From Candidatus Villigracilis vicinus (GTDB taxonomy: Bacteria > Chloroflexota > Anaerolineae > Anaerolineales > Villigracilaceae), in contig JADKIL010000001.1 in assembly GCA_016721315.1 (NCBI GenBank), forward strand, positions 372,001 through 436,000: DNA of 64,000 nucleotides, written 5' to 3'. Made by a program: the position numbers and the translations under genes. Shown in pieces: positions 1 through 8,470 of this stretch. Under the pieces are notes generated by a model that was not told the DNA's origin, ran no database searches, and saw nothing but the letters and a program-made list of their open reading frames with translations. Numbering within the stretch: the first letter of the stretch is position 1; every line of letters starts with the position of its first letter.

Positions 1-245
1 TTTCCTGAAAAGATGATCTTGCCGCGTTGTAAGACCAAATACAATAGCAGCATACACGCCAATACCGAGGCGTTAATGAAGATGGTAATTCTGGGAACCG
101 TTCTACTTGTCCATGAGAGGGGCAGTGCTAGACTTAGGTATATGATCCCCAGAATTATCCCGATGCGCAGCCAGAGATATCGATGCGTAGATTCTTCATC
201 TTCCAGTTTAGGAAAAGCAAGCCATTTACGAATCCATGCGGGCAT
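1..245 (-). CDS. Membrane protein, N-terminal part only (sensor-like)
   Basis: A reading frame on the minus strand opens with ATG at 245-243 and runs without a stop past the left edge, so only about 81 residues are visible. The protein starts MPAWIRKWLAFP, then an acidic stretch (LEDEESTHRYLW), followed by two hydrophobic helices at about residues 27-45 and 53-72 separated by a short Arg-containing loop. This arrangement is common at the N-terminus of membrane sensor kinases and diguanylate cyclases, but no catalytic domain is in view, so the function is only a guess. It is separated from the upstream gene by a strong terminator hairpin. Confidence 0.6.
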   Translation of the reverse strand, partial: MPAWIRKWLAFPKLEDEESTHRYLWLRIGIILGIIYLSLALPLSWTSRTVPRITIFINASVLACMLLLYLVLQRGKIIFSG

Positions 246-303
246 ATGGAATCCCAATCCAATAATATCCAAATAAAAGTATATCCTATCTGGAGCGATA
301 GAA

Positions 304-336
304 CAAAAAAACGGGTGATTTTCACCCGTTTTTTTG
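304..336 (-). terminator. Intrinsic terminator
   Basis: An 8-bp perfect stem (ACGGGTGA / TCACCCGT) with a 3-nt loop is flanked by A-runs on the left and T-runs on the right, so it can work in both directions. It lies just downstream of the minus-strand Tudor-like gene, which it probably terminates. Confidence 0.85.
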
Positions 337-382
337 TAAACTATTCCATTCTTACTGGATTTCTCGGAATTAAGAATGCTGA

Positions 383-709
383 CTAAATTTCATCAATATA
401 AAAACGCAGGCGGTTCAATTCAGTCCATTCGGTGGTCTCGTTTTCGTATTCCACTTGCACACGCTCACCGTCCACACCAAGCACGACCACGTCGTAATAC
501 AGTCCGTCATTGGCAGATTTGCATTCCACTTCTTCGTCAGGTTCCACAAGAAATTCCTCGAGGTAGTCTGAGCTTGTCCATTCTTCTTCACCGGTATCGA
601 AGCGGATATAAATATCATCACCGTCAATTTTGACTATTGTGGCGGGATAAAAATATTCATCTTCATCGAAGAATGCGAATGCACGGTTGCCTTCGTTCCA
701 GTATTCCAT
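383..709 (-). CDS. Tudor-like domain protein (DUF4537-like)
   Basis: A 108-residue acidic soluble protein. I chose the ATG at 709 because an AAAGGA ribosome site lies 5-10 nt upstream; a longer frame begins at 757 but its first 16 residues overlap that site. The sequence has two consecutive small beta-barrel-like units: residues 1-50 (FAFFDEDEYFYPATIVKIDG, then DIYIRFDTGEEEWT) and residues 55-105 (CKSANDGLYYDVVVLGVDGERVQVEYE, then TTEWT). The pattern W/Y-x-A-x-I-x(9-12)-V-x-F/Y-D/E resembles Tudor/agenet folds that bind methylated or basic ligands in eukaryotes. The bacterial role is unknown. It is divergent from the yjbQ gene at 797. Confidence 0.65.
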   Translation of the reverse strand: MEYWNEGNRAFAFFDEDEYFYPATIVKIDGDDIYIRFDTGEEEWTSSDYLEEFLVEPDEEVECKSANDGLYYDVVVLGVDGERVQVEYENETTEWTELNRLRFYIDEI

Positions 710-780
710 TTTATGTCCTTTCAAACTTGAATTGAAAACCATTATAACAAAAGACATTCCGCCTTTCTTTGTGTGCCTGC

Positions 781-786
781 TATAAT
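781..786 (+). promoter_or_regulatory. -10 element of the yjbQ promoter
   Basis: A perfect TATAAT lies 10 nt before the ATG at 797. Transcription would start about 4-6 nt before that ATG, which excludes the upstream ATG at 773 and suggests a leaderless or nearly leaderless mRNA. No good -35 box is visible. Confidence 0.55.
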
Positions 787-796
787 CTCGCGTATT

Positions 797-1219
797 ATGA
801 ACTGGTATAAAACCATGCTCGAAATATCGACCTCAGGGAAGGGGCTTTTGGATATCACGTCATCTGTTCAGGCGCAGTTAAAGGAATGGCAGGTGCAGGG
901 AGGCATGTGCTTTTTATTTATTCAACATACCAGCGCCTCTCTTACCATCAGCGAAAACTGGGACCCCACTGCCCGTGCCGATTTGGAAACCTTCATGGAG
1001 CGCCTCGTACCCGAACGGGATAGCTGGTACACCCATGACCTTGAAGGACCCGACGACGCCACCTCTCACATCCGCTCCATGCTGACGGATAGCAGCCTTA
1101 CAATTCCTATTGATAATGGCACCCTTTCGTTAGGTACCTGGCAGGGTGTGTATGTCTTTGAGCACCGTGCCCATCCGCATCGAAGGAAGGTGTTGATGCG
1201 GGTGCTTTCAACTGAGTGA
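797..1219 (+). CDS. YjbQ/UPF0047 family protein (secondary thiamine-phosphate synthase family)
   Basis: A 140-residue protein of the usual size for the YjbQ family, which in some bacteria shows thiamin-phosphate synthase activity and otherwise has no settled function. The N-terminal strand with GKGLLDIT, the FIQHTSASLTISEN motif and the C-terminal GTWQGVYVFEHR motif, with conserved His and Glu that bind a metal in crystal structures, are all present. The start at 797 matches the family N-terminus (NWYKTMLEI) and follows the TATAAT at 781. It stands alone between a divergent Tudor-like gene and an unrelated pair downstream. Confidence 0.85.
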   Translation: MNWYKTMLEISTSGKGLLDITSSVQAQLKEWQVQGGMCFLFIQHTSASLTISENWDPTARADLETFMERLVPERDSWYTHDLEGPDDATSHIRSMLTDSSLTIPIDNGTLSLGTWQGVYVFEHRAHPHRRKVLMRVLSTE

Positions 1220-1269
1220 TCTTGTAAATGAAAGATGGGTTAGAATTATATAAATCATAAATTCTCAAC

Positions 1270-2211
1270 ATGAATTACCTTTTCCCGGAACTAGGCACCT
1301 TGTTTAGCGGTGTATCTGTAAAAGATACAGATGTAGTTTTGCGCGATGCAAAATTGACAGGGTTGGTCGAGAAGAGATTGTTTGCAGGCGGGTATGCAGT
1401 AATGGTATTTTCCAGCGGAATACCGGGGGTGGCTTATCACATTGAAGGCGAAACTGTAACTCCATTAACGATTTCAGAATTTTCAGCTGTTGGTGCCGAA
1501 CAAACCGTTGAGGCGCGTGTCATTAAATTGCCTGATGTTGCTGGGCGGCTTTCAATGTTAGCGTTGGAATCCAAACCGGATGAAGGCATGATGATCCAGA
1601 ATGAGAATGAATGGAACATCCATATTGAATCCTGGAGGAAAAATAGGCGGAATGCGCTGCTTGAGGTCAGGTCTGGCGAAATGTATGGGGTCACCCTCAT
1701 CTGGCAGGGAGAATTACAGGCGAGCGATATGATTTTCACTACCTCCTCAGAAGGCATCGTTTTAAGCCTTCCTGATTTTGCTGCAACTCGCGGTTTCCCG
1801 ATGGACGTAATGCTGTATTCTTTATCCGATTCGTCGCAGGCATATCAATATGCGGTACTCAGGCATGGTGTAATGGAGTGGATGAGTATGATGCTTGCCC
1901 GCTACAAGGAATTAGTGGGGAGCAAACTCCTTTTTACAATGGAACAGGAATTGAATAGCCAGATCCACCCCTGGGGTTGGAAAATTAATTTGAACGGCAC
2001 TCGGATGAGTGATGCTCACTTTTTTCTTCGTATGAAGGAAGCAGAACAGGCGTATCGTGCTTTGTTTATGTCCATGAGCATGTTAATGGATATTGTGATC
2101 GGGAGCAACTTGACCTTGCGGCTATTAAACGAAACTTATGCTCAACTTCCCCCTGAAGAACAGGCGGTTTTGCATGCAATGCGCTTGATACCAGTGGCTT
2201 TTTCGGAATAG
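1270..2211 (+). CDS. Hypothetical protein
   Basis: A 313-residue protein that I do not recognise. It is rich in Met in its C-terminal half (many MSMM, MSMSML segments) and has no signal peptide or clear membrane span. The N-terminal third looks like alternating strands (FAGGYAVMVFSSGIPGVAYHIEGE), recalling small domains that hold an effector-like or roadblock-like fold, but this is not enough to assign one. The C-terminal 120 residues are predicted to be helical (ARYKELVGSKLLFTMEQELN). It lies 6 bp upstream of a polytopic membrane protein and is surely co-transcribed with it, so the two probably act together at the membrane. Confidence 0.7.
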   Translation: MNYLFPELGTLFSGVSVKDTDVVLRDAKLTGLVEKRLFAGGYAVMVFSSGIPGVAYHIEGETVTPLTISEFSAVGAEQTVEARVIKLPDVAGRLSMLALESKPDEGMMIQNENEWNIHIESWRKNRRNALLEVRSGEMYGVTLIWQGELQASDMIFTTSSEGIVLSLPDFAATRGFPMDVMLYSLSDSSQAYQYAVLRHGVMEWMSMMLARYKELVGSKLLFTMEQELNSQIHPWGWKINLNGTRMSDAHFFLRMKEAEQAYRALFMSMSMLMDIVIGSNLTLRLLNETYAQLPPEEQAVLHAMRLIPVAFSE

Positions 2212-2217
2212 TGGCGA

Positions 2218-3120
2218 ATGAATAACCTTAAATCAACCAAAATCTTAGGATTGTCTCCTCAATGGGTTTTGCGGCTGGGATATTTCCTTGCTTTTACTAT
2301 GCTTTCCCTAATGGTTAGGGAATATTACCTCCCTTCACCCGATGAAAATGAATCAGGGACAGGCACCTTGATTATTAATTACATCAGCCTTGTTTCTGCC
2401 ATTGGTGCAGCAGTTATCGCCAGTATGGTGGCAGGACAATTTTCAAAAGGCGAATCTCCGCACCGGATCTGGGTTTTGTTCTCTGTCGGACTTTGGTTAT
2501 GGGTTGCTGGTGAAGTAAGCGTGATGGATTACAGCTTTTTTCCGGCGGACAATATTTCACCAGACTTTGAGATGGTGGATGTCTTCTGGTTGTTGGGATA
2601 TCTTTTCCTCGGGTTGTCTCTATTTTTGCAATTGCTGGCAGCTTATGGAGTGAAACATAGACGTAGAATTTATTTATTTTATGTTGGTATGGTGGCATTT
2701 GCTGTGTTGGTGGCAGCGGGTTTGACGATCCTTATTCGTAACCAGAATCCAGAGGGCGATTCGTGGTTGTTTTTGTTTGTCACCCTTTTGTATCCGGTTT
2801 TGGATGTTTTCGAAGGCGGCACCGCTCTTTGGCTTTCATTTCTCTTTGCGCGTGGGCAATGGAGCCGACCATGGTGGGGTTTGATTTTATTCGCCATTAC
2901 AGACGGTATCGATGCCTTTTATTGGAGTGGCGGCTACAATCTTGTTCCTGTTTCTTTTCAAAATATTCTTGATTTTGTATCGTTAATTACATACCCTTCA
3001 AGTTATATGATCGCCGGGTTGGCGTTGCTTTCCAATTTCTTCATCCTTCGCTATGGCATGAATAGCGGACTATTAACCGTTCCAAAAAAGAAAACACTTT
3101 CGAATTTGGGTAAAGGATAA
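2218..3120 (+). CDS. Polytopic membrane protein of unknown function
   Basis: A 300-residue protein with about eight hydrophobic helices, the first at residues 18-35 and the last at 258-275, linked by short loops. The second half carries conserved-looking polar membrane residues (FAITDGIDAFYWSGGY, TLLYPVLDVFEGG), which suggests a ligand-binding 7TM/8TM sensory or transport domain rather than a simple anchor. No cytoplasmic signalling domain follows. The start is 6 bp after the stop of the preceding hypothetical gene, so they form a two-gene operon ended by the terminator at 3207. Confidence 0.7.
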   Translation: MNNLKSTKILGLSPQWVLRLGYFLAFTMLSLMVREYYLPSPDENESGTGTLIINYISLVSAIGAAVIASMVAGQFSKGESPHRIWVLFSVGLWLWVAGEVSVMDYSFFPADNISPDFEMVDVFWLLGYLFLGLSLFLQLLAAYGVKHRRRIYLFYVGMVAFAVLVAAGLTILIRNQNPEGDSWLFLFVTLLYPVLDVFEGGTALWLSFLFARGQWSRPWWGLILFAITDGIDAFYWSGGYNLVPVSFQNILDFVSLITYPSSYMIAGLALLSNFFILRYGMNSGLLTVPKKKTLSNLGKG

Positions 3121-3123
3121 AGC

Positions 3124-3190
3124 AGGCTTCTTGCATAAGCGCTCTTGCTGCCTTGAGCAGGGTGAAAAATGGACTTTTGCAAGAAGTCTA
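3124..3190. repeat. Imperfect inverted repeat downstream of the membrane protein
   Basis: AGGCTTCTTGCA near 3124 and TGCAAGAAGTCT near 3178 are imperfect inverted repeats (11 of 12 pair) about 40 bp apart, just before a terminator hairpin. It may be a transcript 3'-end stem or a relic of an insertion. Nothing else is seen between the arms. Confidence 0.4.
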
Positions 3191-3206
3191 GTATAAAAAA
3201 TAATAA

Positions 3207-3238
3207 AAGCCGGGCATGTGATTGCTCGGCTTTTTTAT
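3207..3238 (+). terminator. Intrinsic terminator
   Basis: AAGCCG..GC and GC..CGGCTT form a stem with an 8-nt loop, followed by six T residues. It ends the two-gene unit 1270-3120. Confidence 0.75.
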
Positions 3239-3243
3239 CTCTA

Positions 3244-3319
3244 TTTTTTTTCAAACTTCTTCATCAACACATCTTTCAACGTAGGTACGCTAATTTCCTG
3301 CAATTCATAGCGGACTCTT
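3244..3319 (-). pseudogene. Duplicated 3' end of the COG2403 GTPase gene (remnant)
   Basis: Read on the minus strand, this stretch translates to RVRYELQEISVPTLKDVLM followed by KKFE. That equals the C-terminus of the GTPase encoded at 6216-7537 (RVRYELQEIGVPTLKDVLM, then KKFGMKK) apart from Gly to Ser and the last residues. At the DNA level only a handful of the about 75 bases differ, mostly at third positions. The copy has no start and abuts the stop codon of the diguanylate cyclase gene (3323) that separates it from the full gene. It is a relic of a segmental duplication or of an insertion that duplicated the target end. Confidence 0.85.
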
Positions 3320-3322
3320 TTC

Positions 3323-6079
3323 CTATATCTCTCCCCATATCATCACTCTGTTCCTTCCATTTTCCTTGGATTGATAAAGTGCTTTATCTGCTTTGAGGAT
3401 CAAATCTTCTGCCATCTTTGTATGATTAGGGTAAGTGGCAATCCCTACCGAGACCGTAATATTTATACTCTTGGTTTCGTACTGAATGTAAATTTGGGTG
3501 CATTGCGTTCGAAATTGTTCTGCACGGTCGTAAGCGGCTTGGGTTTCTATTCCTGACATGACCAGTATAAATTCTTCACCGCCATAGCGGCAGGCAATGT
3601 CTGAACCGCGACTGTTGGTCTTTAGAAGATCTGCAATGGCGATCAGGAATTTGTCGCCGGTTTTGTGTCCATACGAGTCGTTGATATTTTTAAAATGGTC
3701 AACATCCATCATTAGTAAACTGATTGGGATATTCTCTCGTTCTGCGCGATTTAACTCATGGGCGAGATATTCAGCAAGATAGCGGCGGTTGTAAAGCCCT
3801 GTCAATGGATCATGGATGGCTTGTTCCTGTAACTCCATGCGAAGCAGCTCGACTTTCTTCACGTGGTTATGCAATTCCTGATTTGCTTGCATCAGCAGGC
3901 GCTCATTTAATTTTCTTTCTGTGATGTCTCGTGAGACGCCATATACCTCTAAATGAGAGGTGACTTCATTGATATGGAAACTTGTCGTTGCCTCTGTCCA
4001 TATAGTGCTTCCGTCTTTGCAGGGTTGTTCCACTTCGTTAACGTGAAATCCAGTATTCCCATCCAGGTATTCTTGAACATAGGTTGGAAGTTTTTCCTGG
4101 AGTAATTGGAATGACTGTGGTGTGAGAGCCTCTGAAAGGCTTTGCTGAAGAACTTCGTCCACGGTGTAACCACGTAGTTTTTCAATGGATGGACTTACGT
4201 ATCGAAAACGCATGATATGAACGTCGAGGATCCAGATCACATCTGAAATATTTTCCGCCAGAAGTCTGTACCTTGTTTCGCTGGCTTTTAATGCCTCATT
4301 GATCTGCTTATGATCGGTCACATCGTCGAATGTCGTATATACCTGATAGGGTTCTTGCTCGTCATTTTTAAATTGTGGTACAGCATGGACATTGATCCAG
4401 CGGTAGTCGTTGACCTGCGGATTGAAAACCCCCATAACGACGTTTCGAACTTCCTGCCCGGTGCGTAATGCGATCATGGCTGGATGTTCCTGCCCTGGGA
4501 GTTCACTGCCATCTTCATGGATCGTTCTCCAGCGCGGATCCATGGAGGTACGCCCTTGCATTTGGTCGCTGGTGAGCCCCAGAAGATGTTCGGCGGCAGG
4601 GTTTGCCAGTACCACCTCGCCGCTTTGAGATTGAAATACAACCCCCTGCACCATGGTTTCAAATAGCAATCTGAATCGGGCTTCGCTATCGTGCAGAAGT
4701 TCTTCTGCTTTCTTGCGTTCACTTATGTCCTGCATGAAAACGATGATATGAAGCGAGTCTTCGAATCGATAATAACTAAGCTTGATATCTACTGGGATTT
4801 CTCTGCCATCTTTGTGTTGAGCGAGCAGGTTGACGCCAGTTCCGAGCTGACGAATAAAGGGTTTTTCGTTATACCCATGGCGGTGCTCGGCATGGGTATA
4901 ACGAAAACGATCTGGCAATAATTCGTCCACATTTTTTCCAACAAGTTCATTGTTGGAGTATCCCATGAGGGTGGATGCCTCTATATTGGCAAAGTTGATC
5001 GTACCATCCTGATCAATACCAAAGATCAAATAAGGCGCCGAGTCGACCAATTGACGGATGCGTTCTTCGCTGGCGAGTAACGCTTCTCTCGCCCGTCTTT
5101 TTTCGTTTATGTTGCGCGAGACACCATAAATTTCAATATGTCCATTTTCAGGATTGATCTGAAAATTTGCCGTAACTTCGGTCCAGACTGTAGAGCCATC
5201 CTTGCATATCTGTTCCAATTCGTCCACATAAAATGCCTGCTGTCCATTTTGAAAATCCTTCAATCGCGACGCAATCGATTGTTGGACGTATCGGAACGAA
5301 TCTGGCGCCAGAGCGCTTTCCATGTTCCCTGCAATGACTTCTTCCGGGCTGTATCCTCTTAACCGTTCCACGGATGGACTGATATAACGGGTGCGATTTT
5401 CAATTATGTCATATATCCAGATCACATCCGAGACATTTTCTGCCAACAGACGGTACATTTCCCTGCTTTGCTTTAGTGCTTCTTCCGTTTTTTGCCTTTC
5501 TTTAAGTTCTATTTTCAATTGGGTATTTGTATAATCGAGATGCTCTATCAAAAGATGGACAACTACATTGGAAATAATGATGATAATGATCAAAATGACA
5601 TAGTCGAATACTGTTGCATGCATGTTGATTTGCGGAATGTATAACCCGTAAATATCCCCAAATGTCAACCAGGTGATTCCTGCAAGTGTTAATCCCGTTG
5701 CAAAGATCATACCGCGGCGTTTTTGAGCCAGCCCGGCGAACATGATCATGACGGGATAAGCAATCAGTGCGTAGTCGTGAATCCCCTGTCCCAGAGTTGC
5801 GGCGATGGTGATAAAGGTTATATAGATGCCAGCCGTTGCCAGACTGCTTTTAGAAAGTTTTCCTTGACGTAGAAGCACCATGGGTATGAGTTGCAGGACA
5901 CAACCTGAGGTAAGTAAAAGCCAAAGAGAGCCATCACCCCATACCAAATCCATAAATAGGATAATGCCACTTCCCACCCAATAGATCAGGATATTAATCA
6001 GCAAGATTCGTCCCAATCTCTTTTCTTCTTCCCCTTGAGTATTATGGTGTAACAACCATTTGTTCGGGATAGTTGACAT
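3323..6079 (-). CDS. Membrane-bound PAS-PAS-PAS-PAS-GGDEF diguanylate cyclase
   Basis: 918 residues. Residues about 24-185 hold six hydrophobic helices, a MASE-like sensor of unassigned type. A short coiled linker (LKIELKERQKTEEALKQS) leads into four PAS domains at about 208-330, 338-455, 458-590 and 600-725, and a C-terminal GGDEF domain at about 745-915. The active site is GGEEF (near 833), so it should make cyclic di-GMP. RGSD five residues upstream fits the RxxD inhibitory site, predicting product feedback. PAS 1 and PAS 4 are strikingly alike (LLAENVSDVIWI / LLAENISDVIWI, and CKDGSTVWTE / CKDGSTIWTE), so one is a duplicate of the other. The gene is single, on the minus strand, with a duplicated fragment of its upstream neighbour just after its stop. 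Confidence 0.95.
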   Translation of the reverse strand: MSTIPNKWLLHHNTQGEEEKRLGRILLINILIYWVGSGIILFMDLVWGDGSLWLLLTSGCVLQLIPMVLLRQGKLSKSSLATAGIYITFITIAATLGQGIHDYALIAYPVMIMFAGLAQKRRGMIFATGLTLAGITWLTFGDIYGLYIPQINMHATVFDYVILIIIIIISNVVVHLLIEHLDYTNTQLKIELKERQKTEEALKQSREMYRLLAENVSDVIWIYDIIENRTRYISPSVERLRGYSPEEVIAGNMESALAPDSFRYVQQSIASRLKDFQNGQQAFYVDELEQICKDGSTVWTEVTANFQINPENGHIEIYGVSRNINEKRRAREALLASEERIRQLVDSAPYLIFGIDQDGTINFANIEASTLMGYSNNELVGKNVDELLPDRFRYTHAEHRHGYNEKPFIRQLGTGVNLLAQHKDGREIPVDIKLSYYRFEDSLHIIVFMQDISERKKAEELLHDSEARFRLLFETMVQGVVFQSQSGEVVLANPAAEHLLGLTSDQMQGRTSMDPRWRTIHEDGSELPGQEHPAMIALRTGQEVRNVVMGVFNPQVNDYRWINVHAVPQFKNDEQEPYQVYTTFDDVTDHKQINEALKASETRYRLLAENISDVIWILDVHIMRFRYVSPSIEKLRGYTVDEVLQQSLSEALTPQSFQLLQEKLPTYVQEYLDGNTGFHVNEVEQPCKDGSTIWTEATTSFHINEVTSHLEVYGVSRDITERKLNERLLMQANQELHNHVKKVELLRMELQEQAIHDPLTGLYNRRYLAEYLAHELNRAERENIPISLLMMDVDHFKNINDSYGHKTGDKFLIAIADLLKTNSRGSDIACRYGGEEFILVMSGIETQAAYDRAEQFRTQCTQIYIQYETKSINITVSVGIATYPNHTKMAEDLILKADKALYQSKENGRNRVMIWGEI

Positions 6080-6175
6080 GAGATACGCCTAATGTAAGAG
6101 ATTTTTTTCTTGACAGGATTATCCTTAAGTTAATTGTAGCAAGAAAGTGCCTCAATATGCATGGGCTGGTTGTTT

Positions 6176-6208
6176 AATAAAAGTCGGTTTGCCTCTCGAC
6201 AAACCGAC
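6176..6208 (-). terminator. Intrinsic terminator of the COG2403 gene
   Basis: A perfect 9-bp stem GTCGGTTTG / CAAACCGAC with an 8-nt loop. On the minus strand it is followed by TTTTATT. It lies 8 bp after the stop codon at 6216. Confidence 0.85.
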
Positions 6209-6215
6209 TCATCTT

Positions 6216-7537
6216 TTATTTCTTCATTCCAAACTTCTTCATCAACACATCTTTCAATGTAGGCACGCCAATCTCTTGCAATTCATAGCGGACTCTTTGA
6301 CTCGGCTTGTTGATCTTGATGACGCGGCTCAAGTCGATCGGCGTACCGATCACAACCATATCCACATCCGACTTGTTGATGGTTTCTTCCAGTTCGCGGG
6401 TCTGTTTTTCACCATAGCCCATCGCAGGAAGGATGGCACCGGTCTTCGGGTACTTTTCAAAGGTCTTGGCGATCGAACCGACCGCGAATGGACGCGGATC
6501 CACGATCTCTTTGGCTCCGAAACGACGAGCGGCAACATAGCCTGCGCCATACGCCATCTCACCATGAGTGAGCGTCGGACCATCTTCTACGACCAAAACG
6601 CGCTTGCCGAAAATGGCATCTGGGTCATCCACGAAGAGGGGAGAGGCGCCTTCGATCTGTACGGCAGTTGGGTTCAACTTGCGGAGTGACTCGCGCAGCT
6701 TGATGACGTTCTCTGCATCCGCCGTGTCCACTTTATTGATGACAAAACAATCTGCCATGCGCACATTGGTCTCGCCGGGGTAGTACGTCGATCTGTGCCC
6801 AGTGCGATGCGGGTCTGCGACCACGATCTGATAATCAGGTACATAGAATGGGAAGTCGTTATTGCCGCCGTCCCACAAGACAATGTCCGCTTCCGCTTCG
6901 GCTTTGCGGATGATCTTCTCGTAATCGACACCGGCATAAATGATCACGCCGCTGTCAATATGGGGTTCGTATTCTTCGCGTTCTTCGATGGTGCATTCGT
7001 ATTCATCAAGGTCATCATACGATGCATAGCGCTGCACTTCCTGCGCGACGAGATTTCCATACGGCATTGGGTGACGGATCGCGGCGACTTTGTAGCCCAT
7101 CTCTTGCAAGACAGCTGCCACGCGCCTCGTCGTCTGACTTTTGCCTGATCCCGTCCGAACGGCACTGATCGACACGACTGGCTTCGTGCTCTTGATCTGC
7201 GTGTTCTTTGTGCCCATAATGCGGAAGTCCGCACCGGCGGCGTTGACCATGCTGGCTTTGTGCATCACATATTCATGCGGCACATCGCTGTACGAAAAGA
7301 CAACTTGTTGCGCGCCATACTTCTTGATGAGGTCGAGCAGTTCTTCCTCGGCTCGGATTGGGATCCCGCTCGGGTACAAGTCACCAGCCAACTCTTTCGG
7401 ATAGAGGCGTCCTTCAATGTCGGGGATCTGGGTGGCGGTAAAAGCTACAACTTCGTAATCCTTATTCCCTCTGAAAAATGTATTGAAGTTGTGAAAATCA
7501 CGCCTGCGGCGCCCATGATGATGGTTTTGATCGGCAT
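6216..7537 (-). CDS. COG2403 family GTPase, cyclic 2,3-diphosphoglycerate synthetase-like (frameshift near its start)
   Basis: About 440 residues after correction. The true start is the ATG at 7537 (MPIKTIIMGAAG) with AGGAG upstream; after 11 codons, at about 7501-7504, the frame changes and continues as RDFHNFNTFFRGNKDYEV. One missing base in the GGC run explains this. An open frame to 7745 exists, but its first part is not the real N-terminus. The N-terminal third is a Rossmann-like domain (VVAFTATQIPDIEGRLYP) and the middle a P-loop domain (RTGSGKSQTTRR, DIVLWDGGNNDFPF, VINKVDTAD), as in archaeal cyclic diphosphoglycerate synthetase. The physiological substrate in Chloroflexota is not known to me. 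It is followed by a terminator, and a copy of its last 24 codons lies at 3244-3319. Confidence 0.85.
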
Positions 7538-7646
7538 AGGAAACTCCTGTGCTTTCCGCATCGAGGACCATGTCCGAGCAGACTCGGCTTGGGATTTGAG
7601 CCAACTCGTTTTTACCCAATGCGGTCTTATTAATAAGATTAAACAA

Positions 7647-7687
7647 GAAAACAGGCTGGACGCCAAGATAACGCTCAGCCTGTTTTT
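7647..7687 (-). terminator. Intrinsic terminator of bioY
   Basis: AAACAGGCTG and CAGCCTGTTT form a stem around a 17-nt loop. On the minus strand it follows the bioY stop at 7727 and is trailed by TTTTC. Confidence 0.7.
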
Positions 7688-7726
7688 GATGTGACACGCT
7701 TCTTTCCCCGCTCGAACCTGTATCTG

Positions 7727-8298
7727 TTACTGAACCATTCTCCACGCCGACGGTAAAGCAACACCCGCCGCAACCATCTTGATGACATCACCGATGATAA
7801 ATGGCAGTAAACCCAATTCAATGGCTTTGCCAAAACTACCAACAACGGTGCTCAACCAGGTCACACCGAAGGCGTAGATGATGACTGTACCGATGAGGAA
7901 AGGCAAAACGGAAGTTTTGAAACTGCGTTCCATGCCGCGTTCAGCCAGTAAGCCGACAACATACGCCGCCACAATAAAGCCAGCCAAATAACCAGCCGTT
8001 GCACCGGTGAGAATGCCAATTCCGCTGGCACCGCCTGCGAAGAAGGGCAGCCCTGCCGCACCTTGAGCGATGTATGCAAGCATGGCAGCCGCTCCACGTT
8101 TAGAGCCAAGCAGCGCGCCAACGAGCAACACGGCGAAGGTCTGTCCCGTAATAGGAACGGGGGAGAAGGGCAAGGGAATTTCAATTTGAGCCAATAGCGC
8201 AACCAACCATGAACCAAGCAAGATCAAAGTGACGTTGCGCACAGCGCTGGAAACATGCGGGAATGAACGTTCGTATATTGTAGGGGCAAGGTGGTCAT
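7727..8298 (-). CDS. bioY: BioY, substrate-binding S component of the biotin ECF transporter (frameshift in codon 4-5)
   Basis: A five- to six-helix membrane protein with the BioY signatures IPLPFSPVPITGQTFAVLLVG and GYLAGFIVAAY. BioY alone or with the EcfAAT module takes up biotin. The open frame begins only at GTG 8242, but a good start with AGGAGA lies at ATG 8298 in another frame. Adding one base near 8287 (the CCCC run) joins MTTL to APTIYERSFPHVSSAVRNV, giving about 190 residues, the normal size. No EcfA or EcfT genes are adjacent, so it either works alone or uses a shared energising module. No BirA operator is recognisable. Confidence 0.9.
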
Positions 8299-8361
8299 TA
8301 AGAGTCTCCTATGTAAAATGATCCTGAAATAATAACCCCTAAACTTGCTGTTCGATTTGCA

Positions 8362-8397
8362 TTAGACCATTGTCCATCGCCATGGTCTATCGTCTAA
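8362..8397. repeat. Dispersed palindromic repeat
   Basis: TTAGACCAT and ATGGTCTA form an inverted repeat around GTCCATCGCC, followed by TCGTCTAA. The words TCTATCGTCTA and TGTCCAT recur in the repeat at 53318-53380, so it belongs to a small dispersed family. Confidence 0.55.
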
Positions 8398-8398
8398 T

Positions 8399-8434
8399 AA
8401 AAAAACAGACCAAGCTTCACAACTTGATCTGTCT
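8399..8434 (-). terminator. Intrinsic terminator of argS
   Basis: ACAGATCAAGTT / AGCTTGGTCTGT (with G-U pairs) followed on the minus strand by seven T residues; it lies 37 bp beyond the corrected argS stop at 8471. Confidence 0.8.
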
Positions 8435-8470
8435 CCACTTTCTATCTATTTTCTTTCCCTCTTTCATCCA

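Noticed and set aside
7538..7745. N-terminal extension of the COG2403 protein to 7745
   Set aside because: It overlaps the bioY terminator, has no family similarity and ends at the frameshift; the real start with a ribosome site is at 7537.
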